Part shown: in pieces, positions 18,489 through 28,718 of the stretch
How positions within the stretch are numbered: the first letter of the stretch is position 1
How the letters are laid out: each line of letters opens with the position of its first letter
Source of the DNA: an uncultured Colwellia sp.
GTDB lineage: Bacteria; Pseudomonadota; Gammaproteobacteria; Enterobacterales; Alteromonadaceae
Assembly (NCBI GenBank): GCA_913057925.1
Contig: CAJXPG010000031.1
Coordinates: forward strand, 1 to 33,708
Length of the DNA stretch: 33,708 bases
Direction: 5' to 3'
Made by a program: the position numbers and the translations under genes
The notes under the pieces: generated by a model
Databases searched by the model: none
Told to the model about the DNA's origin: nothing
What the model saw: only the letters and a program-made list of their open reading frames with translations

Positions 18489-20468
18489 ATGCACTTTTCA
18501 GATCTATCATTTAGAAAAAAAATATATATTCTACTCGCTCTACCTGTTTTAGGTTTTCTTTGGCTTAGTCTAGGCGCGATTAACGATAGCATTAAGACAA
18601 ACAATGAAATGTCGACTATTACTGGCCTAACTAAACTATCCATTATTTATAGTGATTTAGTGCATGAGCTTCAAAAAGAACGCGGAGCAACAGCAGGGTT
18701 TCTTGGAGCTAAGGGGAAAAAGTTTTCTGATAAATTGTCATCTCAACGACGTAATACTGATAATAAATTACAAAATAAGATTAATTATCTCGCGAACAAT
18801 GAATTTACGTTACATGAAGTAAAGCAGCTCAATAGCAAAATTAGTCAGATGCTACAGAATTTAAATACTACTCGCCAACAAGTGGATTCTTTATCAATAA
18901 CTACTGGTAAAGCCATTGCATATTACACCAAACTCAATGCTGAATTACTCAGCGTTGCAGCACTAAATGCAGATATAAGTAATGATGCAAAAGTGACAGA
19001 AGAGACCATAGCCTATTATAACTTTGTACAAGGTAAAGAACGTGCGGGTATTGAGCGAGCTGTGCTGAGTAATACTTTTTCCGCAGACAAATTTGCTCAA
19101 GGTCTCTTTGTGAAGTTTATTGCTTTAGTAACCCAGCAAGATACTTATTTTGATAATTTCCATCAGTTTTCATCAACTGAAAATAAAAAAGCTTTTAACA
19201 ATGCTCAAAACCACAACTCAGTTAAAGAAGTAGAAAAGCTAAGAGATATTGCTAAAAGTAAACAAGATAACTTCTCTGTCGATGCCGAACACTGGTTTGA
19301 TCAAGCAACACAACGCATAGGGCAGTTGAAACGTATAGAAGATACAATCAGTCAATCGTTATTAACATTGGCACAAACCAAACAAAGTAGTGCTTTTAAT
19401 GCTATGTTGATCAATATTATTTCATGCATAGTGCTAATTTTGTTAGCACTTTTCATCAGTCATTTAACAATTAAAGACCTTAGCAACAGAGTTGATGATT
19501 TAACCTCACTAATGAAGCAAGTACGCGACAATAATGACCTTACAGTACAAAGTAAGTATCAAGGAAGTTGTGAGCTTGGACAAATTGCTTCAGCACAAGA
19601 CCTTACCTTACAGAAATTTTCCGGAGCTATCAGTGAGATATCGACGTCTAGCATAGCATTAGCCTCTGCTGCTGAAGAAACGTCACAAACCTGTGATCAC
19701 AACTCGCTATCAATGGTTGAACAACAAGATGGGATTAGCTTAATCGCAACGGCAATTGAAGAGCTTTCAGCAACGGTTAAAGAAGTTGCCAGTAACACCC
19801 AAAGTACCGCAAGCTCTGCCAGAGAAGCAGATGAGCAAGCTCAAAATGGCTTGAATGTTGTGCAAGCCTCATATCAATCAATCGAGACCTTAGCGGCTGA
19901 CATTGATGGTTTAGCTGAGCAAATTACCAGTCTTCATAATAGCTCGAATAACATAACGAATGTTGTTGATGTGATAAAATCTGTTGCCGAGCAAACTAAC
20001 CTACTAGCACTTAATGCAGCGATAGAGGCAGCGAGAGCTGGAGAGCAAGGTAGAGGCTTTGCCGTAGTTGCCGACGAAGTAAGAACTCTTGCGCAACGCA
20101 CCCAAGATTCAACCTCAGAAATTGAAAACTTTATTACCTCACTACAAAGTGATGCTAATGCAGCGTTTAATGTAATAGAAAGCAGTCAGAAAAAGGCTGA
20201 AGATGCGGTAACTAGCTCTAAAAATGTTGAAGATTTACTGCAAGAAGTTTCCACTTCCATTAGCAGTATATTTGCCATGACCGAACAAGTCGCCACAGCT
20301 ATTGAAGAACAGGCAGTAGTAACTCAAGATGTTGCACAAAATGTCGTCACTGTTGAGCAAAAGTCGATGGAATCAACAACAGGGGCAACACAAATAGCAG
20401 TAACAGCAAAAGAGCAAGCCCAACTTGCTACCACGCTACTAGACGTTGCAAATAGTTTTAAGGTTTAG
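18489..20468 (+). CDS. Methyl-accepting chemotaxis protein with NIT sensor domain
   Basis: A 659-aa transmembrane chemoreceptor. TM1 is about residues 12-30. The periplasmic part carries a NIT (nitrate/nitrite-sensing) domain recognised by [20 protein letters not shown] (57-76). TM2 is about 305-326, followed by a divergent HAMP-like segment (327-375) and the cytoplasmic signalling domain. The hairpin tip reads [20 protein letters not shown] (500-519), then [18 protein letters not shown] (521-538), which is the CheA/CheW contact. There is no C-terminal CheR/CheB tether peptide. The ligand is unproven; NIT domains bind nitrate or nitrite in characterised members. The ATG is preceded by AAGGA. 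It has a long leader downstream of a terminator and ends in a hairpin shared with the convergent ATPase gene. Confidence 0.92.
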   Translation: MHFSDLSFRKKIYILLALPVLGFLWLSLGAINDSIKTNNEMSTITGLTKLSIIYSDLVHELQKERGATAGFLGAKGKKFSDKLSSQRRNTDNKLQNKINYLANNEFTLHEVKQLNSKISQMLQNLNTTRQQVDSLSITTGKAIAYYTKLNAELLSVAALNADISNDAKVTEETIAYYNFVQGKERAGIERAVLSNTFSADKFAQGLFVKFIALVTQQDTYFDNFHQFSSTENKKAFNNAQNHNSVKEVEKLRDIAKSKQDNFSVDAEHWFDQATQRIGQLKRIEDTISQSLLTLAQTKQSSAFNAMLINIISCIVLILLALFISHLTIKDLSNRVDDLTSLMKQVRDNNDLTVQSKYQGSCELGQIASAQDLTLQKFSGAISEISTSSIALASAAEETSQTCDHNSLSMVEQQDGISLIATAIEELSATVKEVASNTQSTASSAREADEQAQNGLNVVQASYQSIETLAADIDGLAEQITSLHNSSNNITNVVDVIKSVAEQTNLLALNAAIEAARAGEQGRGFAVVADEVRTLAQRTQDSTSEIENFITSLQSDANAAFNVIESSQKKAEDAVTSSKNVEDLLQEVSTSISSIFAMTEQVATAIEEQAVVTQDVAQNVVTVEQKSMESTTGATQIAVTAKEQAQLATTLLDVANSFKV

Positions 20469-20484
20469 CCCTTAAAATAAGAGC

Positions 20485-20520
20485 ATGATAAAAGCACACG
20501 TTAGCTTGTGCTTTTATCAT
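20485..20520. terminator. Bidirectional intrinsic terminator between chemoreceptor and ATPase genes
   Basis: A perfect 14-bp stem, ATGATAAAAGCACA (20485-20498) and TGTGCTTTTATCAT (20507-20520), with an 8-nt loop. It lies between two convergent genes (stops at 20468 and 20534). The U-rich part lies inside the distal arm on both strands, so it can serve both. Confidence 0.8.
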
Positions 20521-20533
20521 TTAACCATGCCTC

Positions 20534-23500
20534 TTAATCTGTTTTAGCTAAGCTTGGGTAATCCTCAAGACATTGCGACAAACAATCCGTGACTGAACTT
20601 TGAATACTATTTGATAATTCTCGGCTTATCTTTTGAATATCATTTTCTGATACTTTTACACTTGTCTGCATATTTGGTATTACTTCGCCTGCGTGTTCTG
20701 AAGGGTTGCCTGCTTGCACATTTTTACTCTGCACAACTTCAACTAAAGGCACTAAGAAAGATTCTAAATTTTCGCTGAACTGACTTAATGTTTGCCTAAG
20801 TACATCGTCATCCGCTTGTTCGACATTTACTTGTAATTTAAGTGCGGATAATGTTTCATTCAGCTGCTGTAATCCTTCTGATTTTGGCTGTGCTAATACA
20901 TTACCTATTTGAGTCAAACCTTGTTGCAACAACGAGATTTGATTGGCTATACTGGCAATCGGGTTGTCATTATCACCAAGGTTTTGATGACGTACATAAT
21001 CTGCCTTTATTTGCTGCCAACGAGTTAACTGTTCTTCATTTTGTGTCTGTCTAAGTTCAGCCAATTTTAATAAATTTTCTTCTGCGCCTACCGTTAATGT
21101 TTGCGCCTCACCGCGGTAATGATCTTCAATTAACGACTCAACTTCTGCCTCCGTCATCACAGGTACAACTTTTTCTGCCATTTTATTCATATTACGATAG
21201 CTACCTTGCAACTTAAAAGGCGGTTCTATGCGATATTTATCATCTTGGGCAGCTGAAGCAATATATTGTTCATTGGCAAGTAATACGGTTTGTTGAATTT
21301 TACGAATACGCTGAATAACAGCAATAATTTCGTTTACTTCTGCTTGTGAGTAGCTGTGCTTTAATTCTGTTGTAGCCATAGGCTCACCATCAGCCATCTT
21401 CACTAACTGATATAAATCATCCATATCTCGAGTAGCCAGTGGTGCAATGTATGAATTACTGGTTAAACTGTTTTCAATAAAACTTAAAGAAAATTCATGT
21501 TCACGGCCACTTAAGGTGTCACCTAGGTTATAAATATCTGCGCGGTTCGCCAACATATCTGGAATTGTGAACGCTTCACCAGATTCGGTATACGGGTTAC
21601 CAGCCATAACAACTGCAAATTTTTTGCCGCGCATGTCATAAGTTTTACTTTCACCATTCCAAACCCCATCAACCCTTCTTGAGCCATCACAAAGTGAAAT
21701 AAATTTCTGTAAAAACTCTGGATTAGTATGTTGGATATCATCGAGGTAAAGCATGACGTTGTTACCCATTTCAAATGATAGATTGATTTTCTCAATTTCA
21801 TTGCGGGCCGTTGAATTAGTTGCTTGTTCAGGATCTAAGGAGACTTGTTCATGGCCAATTGACGGACAGTTAATTTTAACAAAAGTCATGCCGAGCTTAC
21901 TGGCAACATATTCAATTAAGGTTGTTTTACCGTAACCCGGAGGAGAAATAAGCAGTAACAAGCCCATTAAGTCCGAGCGTTTCTTGCTGCCCGCAGAGCC
22001 AATTTGTTTGGCTAAGTTAGCGCCTATTATCGGAAAATAAACATCATTGATCAGCTTATTACGGACAAATGAAGATAACGCACTAGGTTTAAACTGTTCT
22101 AGTTTTAGTCTCTGCTTTTGCTCAGTTAATACCTGCTGTTTTTGCTGATGAAATTGGTTAAATGCTGGTACTTGCTGCAAGCTAAATTGACGTAGTCGAC
22201 CAATAAACTCTTGATAACTGAGCTTAAGCTCTCGATCAATTATATTGTTATGTTGGCCAAGTAAGCCGTTAATTATGCTATCAGTATTTGCATTAGACGA
22301 ATAAAACTTTACCTCAGCTTTTAACGTTATCAAAGTGGCTGCTTCAACTAATAATGTCTCATCAACCTTAATATCTTGTGACGTAGAAAAAGACTGTAAC
22401 CAAGCAAGGTAGAGTTGGTATTTTTGCTCAAGCGAGCCACAACCGGCAATCGCTGAATCAACCTGCTGTTGCAGACTTTTATGTTTTAATTGATTTTGTA
22501 GCTGCTCAATCAGTGCTTCGCTGCCTTCTTTAGTCACAAACTCAGCTTTAGCGTTGGCTAATTCAGCCATTAAATAATCTGCCGCTAATGAAATATCACA
22601 GCTAAGCCACTGTTGCTTTGCAACAAAAGTATTCATTGCGGTTGCTAACTCAGCATTTAATTGCTGGCGTAAGTCGCTGCTGCCAAAGGTTTGTTCCATT
22701 AAGTGTAAATTATGGCAGCGGTTAGTTAAATCTTGTGCCGATTGTTTATCAAATTCACTTATATAAAATATAACCGCTAACCTGCGCTCTAATGCACCAT
22801 AAGCGAGTAAACCAATAGAACTTCTCAAGCTCAACAACTGACTTAAAATTAATGCCGCATCAGCATCATGTACGCCCTTATCATAACCTTCTTGATATCT
22901 TGGCTCTGCCGCTTTTCTTACTAACGCAACGAGTTCATTATCTTTATCAGCTTGCATTAATTGTGCAATAGCATTCGGACCCTCGCTTTCAGCGGCAAAT
23001 AATAGACTTGCTGCTAAGTACTCTGCTCGGTAAACAGTACTATTTTCTGAGATAAGCGCTTGTTGCCATAAGTGTTGGCTATTAGCAAAAATATCAGCAG
23101 GGAGTGATTCAAAATAATCACTACCGCTAATATGCAATACCATTTCATCATCACGAGGTAGTAGGGTTAATTCTAGTTTCTGCTTGTTAACCGAAAACTG
23201 ATGCTCACCAATGCTAACTAAGCTACCATCTGCCGAATAAATATCTGTTTTATCACGTAGTGCTCGTATGCCTTGCTCTTTGGCATTTTTAAGCTGTGCT
23301 TCAATATCATCGGCACGTACATTGTCATCTAGCTCTCTAAGTTGCTCAACTAATTGACGTAACTTTGCCACCATAGCATCGCCAGCAAAATAGCTATTGA
23401 GCGCATCTTGATCTGATAACGACTGGCTACGGCGGTTTACTCCCGCTAGAATTCGCTCTGCTGCTGTCATGATATTTAAACAACGACGCTGCTGGGCATC

Positions 23501-25789
23501 CATTAATTGTTGTTTATGTTGCTCAAAACTGTCATAAATTTCATCACGTTTAGCAAGAATCTCAGCATAGAAGTCATCATAATCACTAAACTGGCTTTCA
23601 AGATCTTCTAACTGAATTAATAACTGTGATAACTGCTGATCGCAACTTTGTGGGCTGTCACTGGCATTTAAAGCACTGGTCACACTTTGGCTGAGTAATT
23701 TAAAACGAGCGCCAAATTCAGCTTTTGCCTCTTCACTGCCAACACTTTTAGCCGCAATATCAGCACCTGCTTTCACTCGATTAATTTGACTAAAAACACT
23801 CGAAATATCTTCTAAGATACGGGTTCTTTGCCTGCTATCTTCAATCTCTAAAGACAACATAGTATGGTTTAGTAATTCTAAACCTTTAACCAAGTCTTCA
23901 ATGTCGAGACGAATTGGTTTGAGTGCGCTAATAGACTCTGCTTGTTCAACCGCTTGCTCTAATTCACTAATCTTGGCTTGATAAGGCGCTAATGCCGCAT
24001 CTTGTTGTAAAAAATCCGCCGTTCGCTGACTTAACTCTAAAGATAATTGTTCAACTTGCTGCGCTATGACCTCTATTTCCTCAAGGTCAATATAACGTAA
24101 CTCTTTGTGAGAAATTAACTCGCCTTTAAATGCTGCCAGTTCGGTAAGCTGGCTAACAAATGCTTCGGCATTATCAAAGTTATCATATTTAGTGATCTGT
24201 GAAAGTTGACTGAACTTTTCACTGGCTTGCTGCATCACTTCATCTGATTTAGCTTTAATGCTGCTGACTTTTTCAAATTCATCCAGTACGAGTTCTGAAG
24301 TACTAATGACTTGTTTAAGTAAGCTGTTTAATGCAGCCAACTGTGGATCGGTTAACCAATGATATTTATCAAGTAACTGCGCCGATTCTTTAACTAAATC
24401 ATTAAAGTGATAAGCACTTGGCTCTTTAACAGCAATAAGCTTGGCAACACTATATAGGTCTGAAATGCCGCGGACTAATTCAGGATTGCCTATTTTACCA
24501 AAAAAGCTATTATCTTCTGGTTGCTCACTGGCATATTCTTCACTGCAAAATGGCGTTTGCCAAATTTGCATTGCATGCACTCTTGATGGTTCACTTTCAG
24601 CATTAAAGACCACAGCACGACCATTGTTATATAAACTTTGTCCATGACCGTAAATAGGGTTTTGCAAGGTGCGAGTAATTAAATTGTAGCCAAAAAGTGC
24701 ATACTGGCCTTCGTTAGGCTCATAAAAAGTATAAAGAAAGTCTTCGCCATTTGGGGATTTTACAATGCGATGTAATTGTAGATCTTCAGCGCTATCCTCA
24801 AAACTTTTGTGTTCACCAGTTTGTAGGTAATAACCGCCAGGAAAGATAATGCCATGATCTTCAGGTAGTTGAATACAAGCATGGGCAAGGGCATCTTGTC
24901 GTAATACTTGCTGAGTTTTACAGTTAAAAATTAAATGACGAGTTTGTTGCTCTCGATAGGGTTTAATTTTCAATAATATTAACTCACCGACTTTGGCATA
25001 GTGAATTTCAGCATCATCTAACGATTGATGTTCATCTTCTACCTTTTCAGAATATATGCCTTGACCATCTTCAGTATTATTTTCAATTTTTAAGGTAATT
25101 GAGCCGCCAATGGACTCAACAAATAAGGTATCAAATAAATTAAAGTGAGGATGTTTACCTTGCTCTTGCTGTTCACGGGAAACTTTTTGCCACTCAAAAT
25201 CAAAATTTTCGGCTTTTTTAATATCTCGCTCACCACGATTATCAATGTACTTTACGTCTTGGTTGGCATCGATGCCCCAACGAAATACACGAATATCATC
25301 GATGCGCTCACCAATTCTAAAGATGGCAAACACTTTACTACCTTGACGGTACACATGAGCAAGAAAGGTTTTTTTATAGTAAGTATAAAGCTCGTCAAAA
25401 TCTCGAACAAAGTCTGCTTCAGCTAAAAAGCTGCCTTCAATGGCAACATCGATAATTTCTACTTCGCCATCAACATCTTTAACTTGATGTAAACTAAAAA
25501 CATCGGCAACGGTAATGTTGCGCTTTAGCCCTAAAAATACGTTATATCCAAACAGTAAGGTATCACCAATGGCAGCAATATCACGAGCAACACAGTTATG
25601 CTCAGTACGAACACGCACTCTGGCATCTACCTTCATATCAGTAGAGCCAAAAGTAGCGACTCTATCAGCATTAAGTTGCTTTAATTCGGTATTAAGATCA
25701 CTGCCTAATCCATCTAAGCGTCGCTTAATGAGTTCGAATGAGCCACCTTCTGCAACTGCTTGATTGGTGACACTTTCCTTATCTGCCAT
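20534..25789 (-). CDS. Giant coiled-coil AAA+ ATPase, DUF3686 'DNA repair ATPase' type
   Basis: About 1751 aa. Two ATGs are possible: the one at 25801 has no SD, whereas the ATG at 25789 (MADKES) has GGAG six bases upstream, so I choose it. The N-terminal ~450 residues are a beta-rich domain that I match to DUF3686, known to occur in proteins labelled DNA repair ATPase. The middle (about 450-1250) is long Gln/Glu/Leu-rich coiled coil. A single AAA+ module follows: Walker A PPGYGKTT (Lys1288), Walker B MLYLDD (Asp1350-1351), sensor-1 MAGNP (about 1398), and ANRAD with a likely Arg finger. The tail is helical. There is no signal peptide or membrane segment, so it should be cytoplasmic. It is co-directional with flotillin and YqiJ genes, which suggests a membrane-linked remodelling ATPase. 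The repair function is a database label, not demonstrated. Confidence 0.85.
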   Translation of the reverse strand: MADKESVTNQAVAEGGSFELIKRRLDGLGSDLNTELKQLNADRVATFGSTDMKVDARVRVRTEHNCVARDIAAIGDTLLFGYNVFLGLKRNITVADVFSLHQVKDVDGEVEIIDVAIEGSFLAEADFVRDFDELYTYYKKTFLAHVYRQGSKVFAIFRIGERIDDIRVFRWGIDANQDVKYIDNRGERDIKKAENFDFEWQKVSREQQEQGKHPHFNLFDTLFVESIGGSITLKIENNTEDGQGIYSEKVEDEHQSLDDAEIHYAKVGELILLKIKPYREQQTRHLIFNCKTQQVLRQDALAHACIQLPEDHGIIFPGGYYLQTGEHKSFEDSAEDLQLHRIVKSPNGEDFLYTFYEPNEGQYALFGYNLITRTLQNPIYGHGQSLYNNGRAVVFNAESEPSRVHAMQIWQTPFCSEEYASEQPEDNSFFGKIGNPELVRGISDLYSVAKLIAVKEPSAYHFNDLVKESAQLLDKYHWLTDPQLAALNSLLKQVISTSELVLDEFEKVSSIKAKSDEVMQQASEKFSQLSQITKYDNFDNAEAFVSQLTELAAFKGELISHKELRYIDLEEIEVIAQQVEQLSLELSQRTADFLQQDAALAPYQAKISELEQAVEQAESISALKPIRLDIEDLVKGLELLNHTMLSLEIEDSRQRTRILEDISSVFSQINRVKAGADIAAKSVGSEEAKAEFGARFKLLSQSVTSALNASDSPQSCDQQLSQLLIQLEDLESQFSDYDDFYAEILAKRDEIYDSFEQHKQQLMDAQQRRCLNIMTAAERILAGVNRRSQSLSDQDALNSYFAGDAMVAKLRQLVEQLRELDDNVRADDIEAQLKNAKEQGIRALRDKTDIYSADGSLVSIGEHQFSVNKQKLELTLLPRDDEMVLHISGSDYFESLPADIFANSQHLWQQALISENSTVYRAEYLAASLLFAAESEGPNAIAQLMQADKDNELVALVRKAAEPRYQEGYDKGVHDADAALILSQLLSLRSSIGLLAYGALERRLAVIFYISEFDKQSAQDLTNRCHNLHLMEQTFGSSDLRQQLNAELATAMNTFVAKQQWLSCDISLAADYLMAELANAKAEFVTKEGSEALIEQLQNQLKHKSLQQQVDSAIAGCGSLEQKYQLYLAWLQSFSTSQDIKVDETLLVEAATLITLKAEVKFYSSNANTDSIINGLLGQHNNIIDRELKLSYQEFIGRLRQFSLQQVPAFNQFHQQKQQVLTEQKQRLKLEQFKPSALSSFVRNKLINDVYFPIIGANLAKQIGSAGSKKRSDLMGLLLLISPPGYGKTTLIEYVASKLGMTFVKINCPSIGHEQVSLDPEQATNSTARNEIEKINLSFEMGNNVMLYLDDIQHTNPEFLQKFISLCDGSRRVDGVWNGESKTYDMRGKKFAVVMAGNPYTESGEAFTIPDMLANRADIYNLGDTLSGREHEFSLSFIENSLTSNSYIAPLATRDMDDLYQLVKMADGEPMATTELKHSYSQAEVNEIIAVIQRIRKIQQTVLLANEQYIASAAQDDKYRIEPPFKLQGSYRNMNKMAEKVVPVMTEAEVESLIEDHYRGEAQTLTVGAEENLLKLAELRQTQNEEQLTRWQQIKADYVRHQNLGDNDNPIASIANQISLLQQGLTQIGNVLAQPKSEGLQQLNETLSALKLQVNVEQADDDVLRQTLSQFSENLESFLVPLVEVVQSKNVQAGNPSEHAGEVIPNMQTSVKVSENDIQKISRELSNSIQSSVTDCLSQCLEDYPSLAKTD

Positions 25790-25805
25790 GTGAAACTCCA
25801 TGAGA

Positions 25806-25839
25806 TGAAAACAGTCATTAACGTGTTAATTAATGACTG
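25806..25839 (-). terminator. Terminator-like hairpin (attenuator) between flotillin and ATPase genes
   Basis: Stem CAGTCATTAA (25812-25821) / TTAATGACTG (25830-25839), loop 8 nt. On the minus strand it is followed by TTTT. It lies about 65 nt after the flotillin stop and 17 nt before the GGAG of the ATPase gene. The stem is AT-rich and the T-run short, so partial termination or mRNA processing is more likely than a full stop. Confidence 0.5.
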
Positions 25840-25903
25840 CCTTACTTGGTTTAGATTGATTTAGCTTTGCTTTGTTAGCGTTAACTTTGCACTCAGTAAA
25901 AGA

Positions 25904-27886
25904 TTACTTAGCGTCAGAGGTTTGTTTAACTGCTAGGTTTAAAATACTAGCCAAGGCACCTTTTTGTGAGTCATCAGCATTGTTAAGTGTTGATAACAAC
26001 TTAGTCATGCTAATGTTTTTAATGGTCTCACTTGATGCTGCAGCCCCGCCAAGCACACCTTTTAAATCTTCAACGATGTTACGGTCACCATCAAGATGAT
26101 CTTTAAACAGCTTTTGCACGGTTTCACTTTCATTAACTAAACCATCAAGTGATTTACCGACAGTAATAGACTTCATAAATTGACGTAAGAAGTCACCATC
26201 GCCACCCATAATATTAATATTGGCTTCACTTAATGCAGTACCTAATACACCCGCTTGTTTTTCAGCTAAATCAACACTGTTATCAAGTTTAGCTAAGGTA
26301 ATTTCACGCTCTTGATTTAAGCGTAAACCAAAGGTTTCAAACTCTCGAGCCTGTTCTGACATGGCATTAAGCACTTCTTGTTTCTCACGTAAACCAGTCG
26401 CTTCAGCTAACGATTTCTCTTCAATGCCTTTCGCTTCAGCGGTTAACTTAAGCTCTAATGCTTTTGCTTCAGCTTCACCTTGTCTTTCATGAGCATCTGC
26501 GCGTGCTAGGGTAACTTGCGCTTCTGCTAAACCGTGTGATGCTGCTTCGGCTTGTTCACCTTCAGCGAGTATCTTCTTCGATTCAGCTTGTTTGCTGGCA
26601 GCTTTTAGCTCTGCTTCAGCAATGGTTTGCATTTTACGGGCTCTGTGTTCAGCAGCCTGTTCTTCCGCTTTTGCCGCTTCAATGTCTTTAACTAACGCTT
26701 CTTCAGCTTCCGCTTGCGCTTTAATGACCTGCTCATCTTTTAGACGATTTGCTTCAGAAACTACGCGTAAGTCTTTTATTAGCTCTTCTTCTTGAGCAAC
26801 ACTTTTCTCAACGGAAATTCTATCCCTTTGCACTTCTGCAATATTCTTCTTCTCAATCTCTAGTGCTTTTTCTTTATCAATACGTAGCGTTTCAACTTCT
26901 TTTTCTCTATCGATCTGCTCAATTTGACGTGCTCGGGTAACTTTTTCTTCTTCAATAGCAACTGCGCGTAATCTATTTTGCTCAGCAATATCTGCTTCAC
27001 GTTGTTTATTTTCTTCCGCAACAGCAACCACTTGCTCTGTAGCAATACGGGCTTGCTCAGATTTACTGCGCTCTTCTTCAACAACTTTTGCCGTTTCAGC
27101 TTCTTCACGGGCTTTAACCGTAGCAATCTCTCGCTCTTGTTTTGCTTGGGCGTCCGCTAATTGGCGCTCTAACTCAAGACGCTTTTCATCAGCTTCAATA
27201 TCTTGGCGTTTAATGCGAATTTCTTCTTGGCGTTTTAGATCGTTGGTTTCAACACTTTGCTGCGCAGTTAGCTCGGTAATACGGCGAATACCTTCCGCAT
27301 CCATAATATTATTTGGATCTAAATCATTAATCGAAGTTTGCTCTAAAAAGTCGATGGCAACATCTTCTAAAACATAACCCGACAAATCTTGGCCAATCAC
27401 TTCTTTGATCTTATCTCTAAAGCTATTTCGTTGAGTAAATAGTTCGGTAAAATCTAATTGTTTACCGACAGTTTTCAATGCTTCTGAGAACTTAGCTTCA
27501 AACAATTCTTGTAGTGTTTCAGGGTAAGAAGAACGCTCACAACCAACCTGCTTAGCAACACGTAAAATATCTTCTTTGGTTTCATTGACTCGGATATAAA
27601 AGGTAATAATGATGTCAGCACGGATGTTATCTTGACAAATAAGTCCTGAGCGACCTTTACGCTCTAACATCATGCGCTTAGTTGAAATATCCATGATTTC
27701 TTTTTTATGAATAATAGGGATAACCATGCCACCGGTGGTGCTTATTTCTGGCTCCGCACGGAGTTTATTGATAATAAGTGCCTGCCCTTGCTCAACTTTG
27801 TTATAAAACTTTGCGACCATAATCAGCAGTGAAAAGACGAACAGTGCGCCTAAAGCAATCGCTATATAAAGTGGTTCCATTACCAT
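25904..27886 (-). CDS. yqiK: Flotillin-like SPFH/band 7 protein, YqiK family
   Basis: A 660-aa protein with an N-terminal membrane helix (about 5-27), an SPFH/PHB domain (about 30-200; VEQGQALIINKL, STTGGMVIPIIHKKEIMDIS) and a very long Glu/Ala/Lys-rich coiled coil (about 205-510). A C-terminal oligomerisation segment ends in a low-conservation tail. It is about 100 residues longer than E. coli YqiK (553 aa). Flotillins form large ring or cage assemblies on the membrane and organise membrane microdomains. The AGAGG SD supports the ATG at 27886. It lies between yqiJ and the AAA+ ATPase, consistent with one complex. A TGCCAC/GTGGCA hairpin (27911-27928) lies just upstream of the SD. Confidence 0.92.
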   Translation of the reverse strand: MVMEPLYIAIALGALFVFSLLIMVAKFYNKVEQGQALIINKLRAEPEISTTGGMVIPIIHKKEIMDISTKRMMLERKGRSGLICQDNIRADIIITFYIRVNETKEDILRVAKQVGCERSSYPETLQELFEAKFSEALKTVGKQLDFTELFTQRNSFRDKIKEVIGQDLSGYVLEDVAIDFLEQTSINDLDPNNIMDAEGIRRITELTAQQSVETNDLKRQEEIRIKRQDIEADEKRLELERQLADAQAKQEREIATVKAREEAETAKVVEEERSKSEQARIATEQVVAVAEENKQREADIAEQNRLRAVAIEEEKVTRARQIEQIDREKEVETLRIDKEKALEIEKKNIAEVQRDRISVEKSVAQEEELIKDLRVVSEANRLKDEQVIKAQAEAEEALVKDIEAAKAEEQAAEHRARKMQTIAEAELKAASKQAESKKILAEGEQAEAASHGLAEAQVTLARADAHERQGEAEAKALELKLTAEAKGIEEKSLAEATGLREKQEVLNAMSEQAREFETFGLRLNQEREITLAKLDNSVDLAEKQAGVLGTALSEANINIMGGDGDFLRQFMKSITVGKSLDGLVNESETVQKLFKDHLDGDRNIVEDLKGVLGGAAASSETIKNISMTKLLSTLNNADDSQKGALASILNLAVKQTSDAK

Positions 27887-27993
27887 GTGTATATCCTCTT
27901 ATTAAACTAGTGCCACGGCTTTGTGGCAAAAACTTCATTTTTAAACGGTTTGTTATTTTAAATTATTATTTACAAGCTATTTATCACTGGGTT

Positions 27994-28647
27994 TTAGAGT
28001 AACTCTTTTGGAAAAGGTGCAACGATATAGCTGTGTTTGTCACTACAATACTCAATCAATAGCACCTTATCGCCCATAGCAAGGCTATGCTCAGGTTCAC
28101 AGCGTACATCTAGTAAAATCTCTGCCCCTTCATTTAAGACTCTTGCTTGACCAAAACTTGCGGTCACTTTACCGGTAGCGATGGTGGCATCACGCCCGAC
28201 TAAGTGATTACTCGAAGCTGTTTCAACACTATCAAACATACCTCGAAGTGGGCGTATAAGTATTCCAGTAATAGGCAGGGAGATAAAGAAAACCAATGCA
28301 GTGCTTATCATGCCAGCTAGATAATATAACCAAGAAATACTTAATAAACTAAAGGCATAAATTTGCAGATAAACACTAATTAACCAACTGACTAATAAGA
28401 TAATGCTTATAACTAATGTGAATGGCACACCCGTTAAGCCAAAAGTGAGGAGTAACCCGGTTAATGCACCAGCACTTGCGTTGATATCTGTATCAACATC
28501 TAAGTCTGCATCTATATCAGCGTCAGGAGTAAGATCTAAATCGATAATACCTAACATGCCAACCAACCAGTAGATGACTGCGATACCAAGTAAGGTGGAA
28601 TAGATAACGGTAGGAAATTGGGCAGAAAAGTTTAGCAATGCTTCCAT
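27994..28647 (-). CDS. yqiJ: YqiJ family NfeD-like OB-fold membrane protein (DUF1449)
   Basis: A 217-aa protein with three to four predicted membrane helices (about 12-34, 60-98 as one or two helices, 106-132) and a C-terminal OB-fold domain (about 146-212; LVGRDATIATGKVT and MGDKVLLIEY). The first loop is strikingly acidic with an alternating Asp pattern (LDLTPDADIDADLDVDTDIN, 37-56), which may bind cations. NfeD/YqiJ proteins are the obligate partners of flotillins and are usually encoded next to them. First gene of the operon yqiJ-yqiK-ATPase. The AAGGA SD lies seven bases before the ATG. Confidence 0.88.
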   Translation of the reverse strand: MEALLNFSAQFPTVIYSTLLGIAVIYWLVGMLGIIDLDLTPDADIDADLDVDTDINASAGALTGLLLTFGLTGVPFTLVISIILLVSWLISVYLQIYAFSLLSISWLYYLAGMISTALVFFISLPITGILIRPLRGMFDSVETASSNHLVGRDATIATGKVTASFGQARVLNEGAEILLDVRCEPEHSLAMGDKVLLIEYCSDKHSYIVAPFPKELL

Positions 28648-28718
28648 AATTCATCCTTAAAATATTTGGTATTTTGCTTTTTAGCGGCTGGCTTTTGTTC
28701 GAGGTAAAAGCTTAATTA

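Noticed and set aside
18443-18643. Minus-strand frame of 66 codons overlapping the chemoreceptor start
   Set aside because: It is antisense to the conserved N-terminus and TM1 of the chemoreceptor, with no SD or domain.
26860-27126. Lys/Leu-rich antisense and out-of-frame ORFs within the flotillin coiled coil
   Set aside because: They are artefacts of the repetitive Glu/Ala/Lys codon pattern of the real coiled-coil gene.
27911-27928. TGCCAC/GTGGCA hairpin between yqiJ and yqiK as a terminator
   Set aside because: No T-run follows it on the minus strand, so it is not an intrinsic terminator; at most it is an mRNA structure near the yqiK SD.
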